Below, piece by piece: positions 61,651-64,000 of a DNA stretch of 64,000 nt; position 1 is the first letter of the stretch, and each line of letters opens with the position of its first letter. A program made the position numbers and the translations under genes. The stretch spans positions 34,652 to 98,651 of the forward strand of contig JAKCWW010000619.1 of NCBI GenBank assembly GCA_026260175.1. Reading direction: 5' to 3'. Under the pieces are notes generated by a model. That model did no database searches, was not told the origin of the DNA, and was given only the letters and a program-made list of their open reading frames with translations. This DNA comes from Reticulitermes lucifugus (lineage: Eukaryota > Arthropoda > Insecta > Blattodea > Rhinotermitidae).

Positions 61651-64000
61651 ACAGAGTCGAAAGTTAGATTTTCACAAAAGGCGGTGCTTTTTTTTTAACG
61701 TGGTGATTTACTCTTAGCGTCAGAAGAAAGATTTACGGTATGGGATTGTTTAGCTACATATTTTAAAGCTATATCCGAGTTTTCAGCACTGTAGTCATAT
61801 GAAATGGAAGATGTAACCAACAAATAATTTGAAAAATTCCTCTTTATCTGCCTAACTAGTGACATTTTAAGTTCTGCCCGACGTTGCAGTACATCCATGC
61901 GCCGTATCTTCAATTACTGAATCTGTTTACGTCTTTGCCTGCAATAATGAAGAATTAAGCCGTTTCATTCATATGAAAGTTGAACAACAACACACTAAGT
62001 GGCTATATATATATGCCTAATATAATGAGACTAAAATTATTACCTGCATTGTCATATTAATTGCATATGACGTTTTGTATACTTGCTAAGTACTTGAGGA
62101 AATACACTTTATATATGCCGGTCAGCTGTTACGTGAAGGGAAAAAGAGAAGGGGTGGACACACATTGGTGAGACTGTGGAATGGGGTGGGTTGAGGAGGG
62201 TGGAGGCACCAGGGTATAAACAGCACACGGAAATACCGATAATGAGGGAATTGCGTGCGCCGGATATATGGGATAGGCTTCCCTATTGCTACTGTGTGGA
62301 AGTCCTGCCCTCTCCTTGTAACAAGACAGAGTAGCAGTGGCGGAATTGAGGTTACAACTACTGCATTATTATCAAGATGACGTCCATATATTGACAAGGA
62401 TTTCAGCCCATAATACTCGTACATCTACTATCTAAGTATATAATCATTGGTATGCTTATTTATCTTAAGGTGACAGAATGTCTACTTATTTGAATTGTAC
62501 TTTGTTCTTTCATTCGTCTAAGTACCTTTATTTTGCTGCGAAATAAGTGTAGACGGTGTTGGCTTTTGATTTATTGGTGGTTGATTTATTGATATATAGC
62601 AGTTTGATATCAGCAACAGACGTGGTTTTATAAATAACACCAATGATATTGTATGTAAAACAGAAAATTTGAAATACATGTAATGGGATCTAGAAAACCC
62701 GAAGACTTCTTGCCGTAGCGCCGTTCTATGCACGGAAATTCCGAAAATAAAACAGATAATATAATAAGTCAGTCTTATTTCATCATCCAAAACGAGGGGT
62801 CAAGCACAATTGGTGCTTAATCTATTCAGCCAAAAGAAGTGCAAACATTGTGAATATCACCGTTAGGTACTGGAAATCATACAAAATGCAAATGTCCTGT
62901 TTTCTTTGTTTAACATTTGCCATTATCCCCTATGAAATATTCTGCCGGTATATTTTATATGAGAGCTTAGTTTTTGTGAAGATATGTTTATTGCATAATT
63001 TGTCAAAGAATGTTTATTTCTAGTAAGTTTAACTTTCACAGCTTTAAGAACCTCAAATCTCCTTTAAGTTTTGACTTATTAAATATCTATTAAGTATCTA
63101 AATTTCCTTTAAATCACATGTTAAATAGAACCAAATTTAAAATGGAGATCAAATTCGAAGCTACATCTCGCTTCTTTGTGTCTCACAATGGTGTATGATT
63201 TCTATCACGGAGGTAATATTTTTTTAATCAAAATGATAATATTTGTTAGTTTAATTTTATGCTTCTATAGTCAAATGAGGATGCTGTCATTTTTATACAT
63301 TGTTTAAAAACGCATTTAATAAGATGGATTTGAATTTCAGAGTAGTTTCTTTGTTTGTAAAGTTAAAATGCCTCTCGTGGATATTCAAAATCTGTTCTAA
63401 TTCGCAGTTTTAATGTGTAAGTAAGAATATTTGGAGACAACACCTTTAAAGTTGGCTTACAGACTAATGGAGCTAAGGCCAATATAATGAATTTAGCAGC
63501 CATCTGAATCCAGTACAGTTTTTGAGTCGCGCTTTGAAGCCAAGATTAATGAATATTTTATAGCTATGTTAAGGTTCTCTAAATTTTACCTGGTAATACA
63601 CTGCAACTTCCAGTTTGTGTCTACATTATCTTTTATTCTCTCCGGTTGAAGATATTAAATAACGTGGCTAAAAATGGGAATTCACGAGAACAGACTCAGT
63701 CCAGTTAGTAGAGTTTTTTTTTCTCTAATTGAAGCTAATTTTTGTCTTATGACGTCATCATCATTTCCACCAGGAATATATGCACAAACGACCCTGGATT
63801 TTAATGTTTTTCCTTCTTGTATAGATTTGTGTTGTTCAGTTTGTTATATTTTTGTACTGATCTGGAGCGTTTACTTAGTGCTGGGCTGTATTTACACCCC
63901 TAATTAAGAAAACAATCAACTTTCATATTGGTATCCTGTTAATAGTAGTAACACACTTATACAATTAAGTTCAGATTCTGTGTGTGTGTGTGTGTGTAGG
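61651..64000. other. intergenic, no gene recognised
   Basis: A GC-richer patch at 62.13-62.35 kb contains GGGTATAAACAG, a possible but unsupported TATA box. TGACGTCA occurs at 63750-63757. No coding signal is seen. Confidence 0.55.
63980..63998 (+). repeat. (GT)n microsatellite at the window edge
   Basis: About nine GT units close to the last base; it may continue beyond the window. Confidence 0.88.

Overview
This looks like a large, AT-rich, intron-containing animal genome, and the only confident protein-coding gene is the Hox-derived segmentation gene fushi tarazu (ftz), on the minus strand at 18106-21301. The homeodomain begins with the Ftz-type RTRQTYTR arm, which makes this an arthropod and almost certainly an insect. 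The very sparse gene content, the hundreds of bases of tRNA-derived SINE repeats and the type of decayed LINE tails resemble polyneopteran insects such as cockroaches and termites. That placement rests on memory of similar repeats and is only moderately sure.

Layout. Positions 1-7.4 kb are intergenic with several old SINE copies. From 7.4 to 29 kb lies a repeat-poor block. It holds a roughly 180-bp tandem triplication (11.87-12.39 kb), a GC-rich promoter-like island with a possible first exon on the plus strand (12.88-13.02 kb), a decayed hAT-like element (14.2-14.5 kb), ftz with its single 1,729-bp intron (18.1-21.3 kb), and a C-rich ftz upstream region. From 29 to 64 kb the sequence becomes a repeat graveyard: at least twelve copies of one SINE family (called A here), three of another (B), one of a further type (D), LINE tail fragments, a hAT-like element with terminal inverted repeats, two foldback structures (29.1-29.3 and 30.27-30.36 kb), a 280-bp ACT/ACC triplet array, a GA-rich purine tract, a CG/CA tract and a 30-bp minisatellite. 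Two runs of exactly 50 N (32348-32397 and 43654-43703) are assembly gaps, both inside SINE copies.

Ftz. The predicted protein has 488 residues in two exons joined by a phase-1 intron. It carries an LXXLL motif (LGMLL, 211-215), which in other insects contacts the nuclear receptor Ftz-F1, and a Hox-type YPWM motif (349-352), which contacts Extradenticle, ahead of the homeodomain (363-422). It therefore appears to keep both the ancestral Hox cofactor motif and the segmentation cofactor motif. If the usual insect Hox order and orientation hold, Scr lies to the left and Antp to the right, and most of the window is regulatory or inert intergenic DNA.

The most interesting non-genic signal is at 57028-57117. 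A consensus Hox/Extradenticle site and a consensus Extradenticle/Homothorax site stand 18 bp apart, next to a palindromic TATAAAAG box and an initiator-like TCAGT. All boundaries of old repeats are by-eye estimates.
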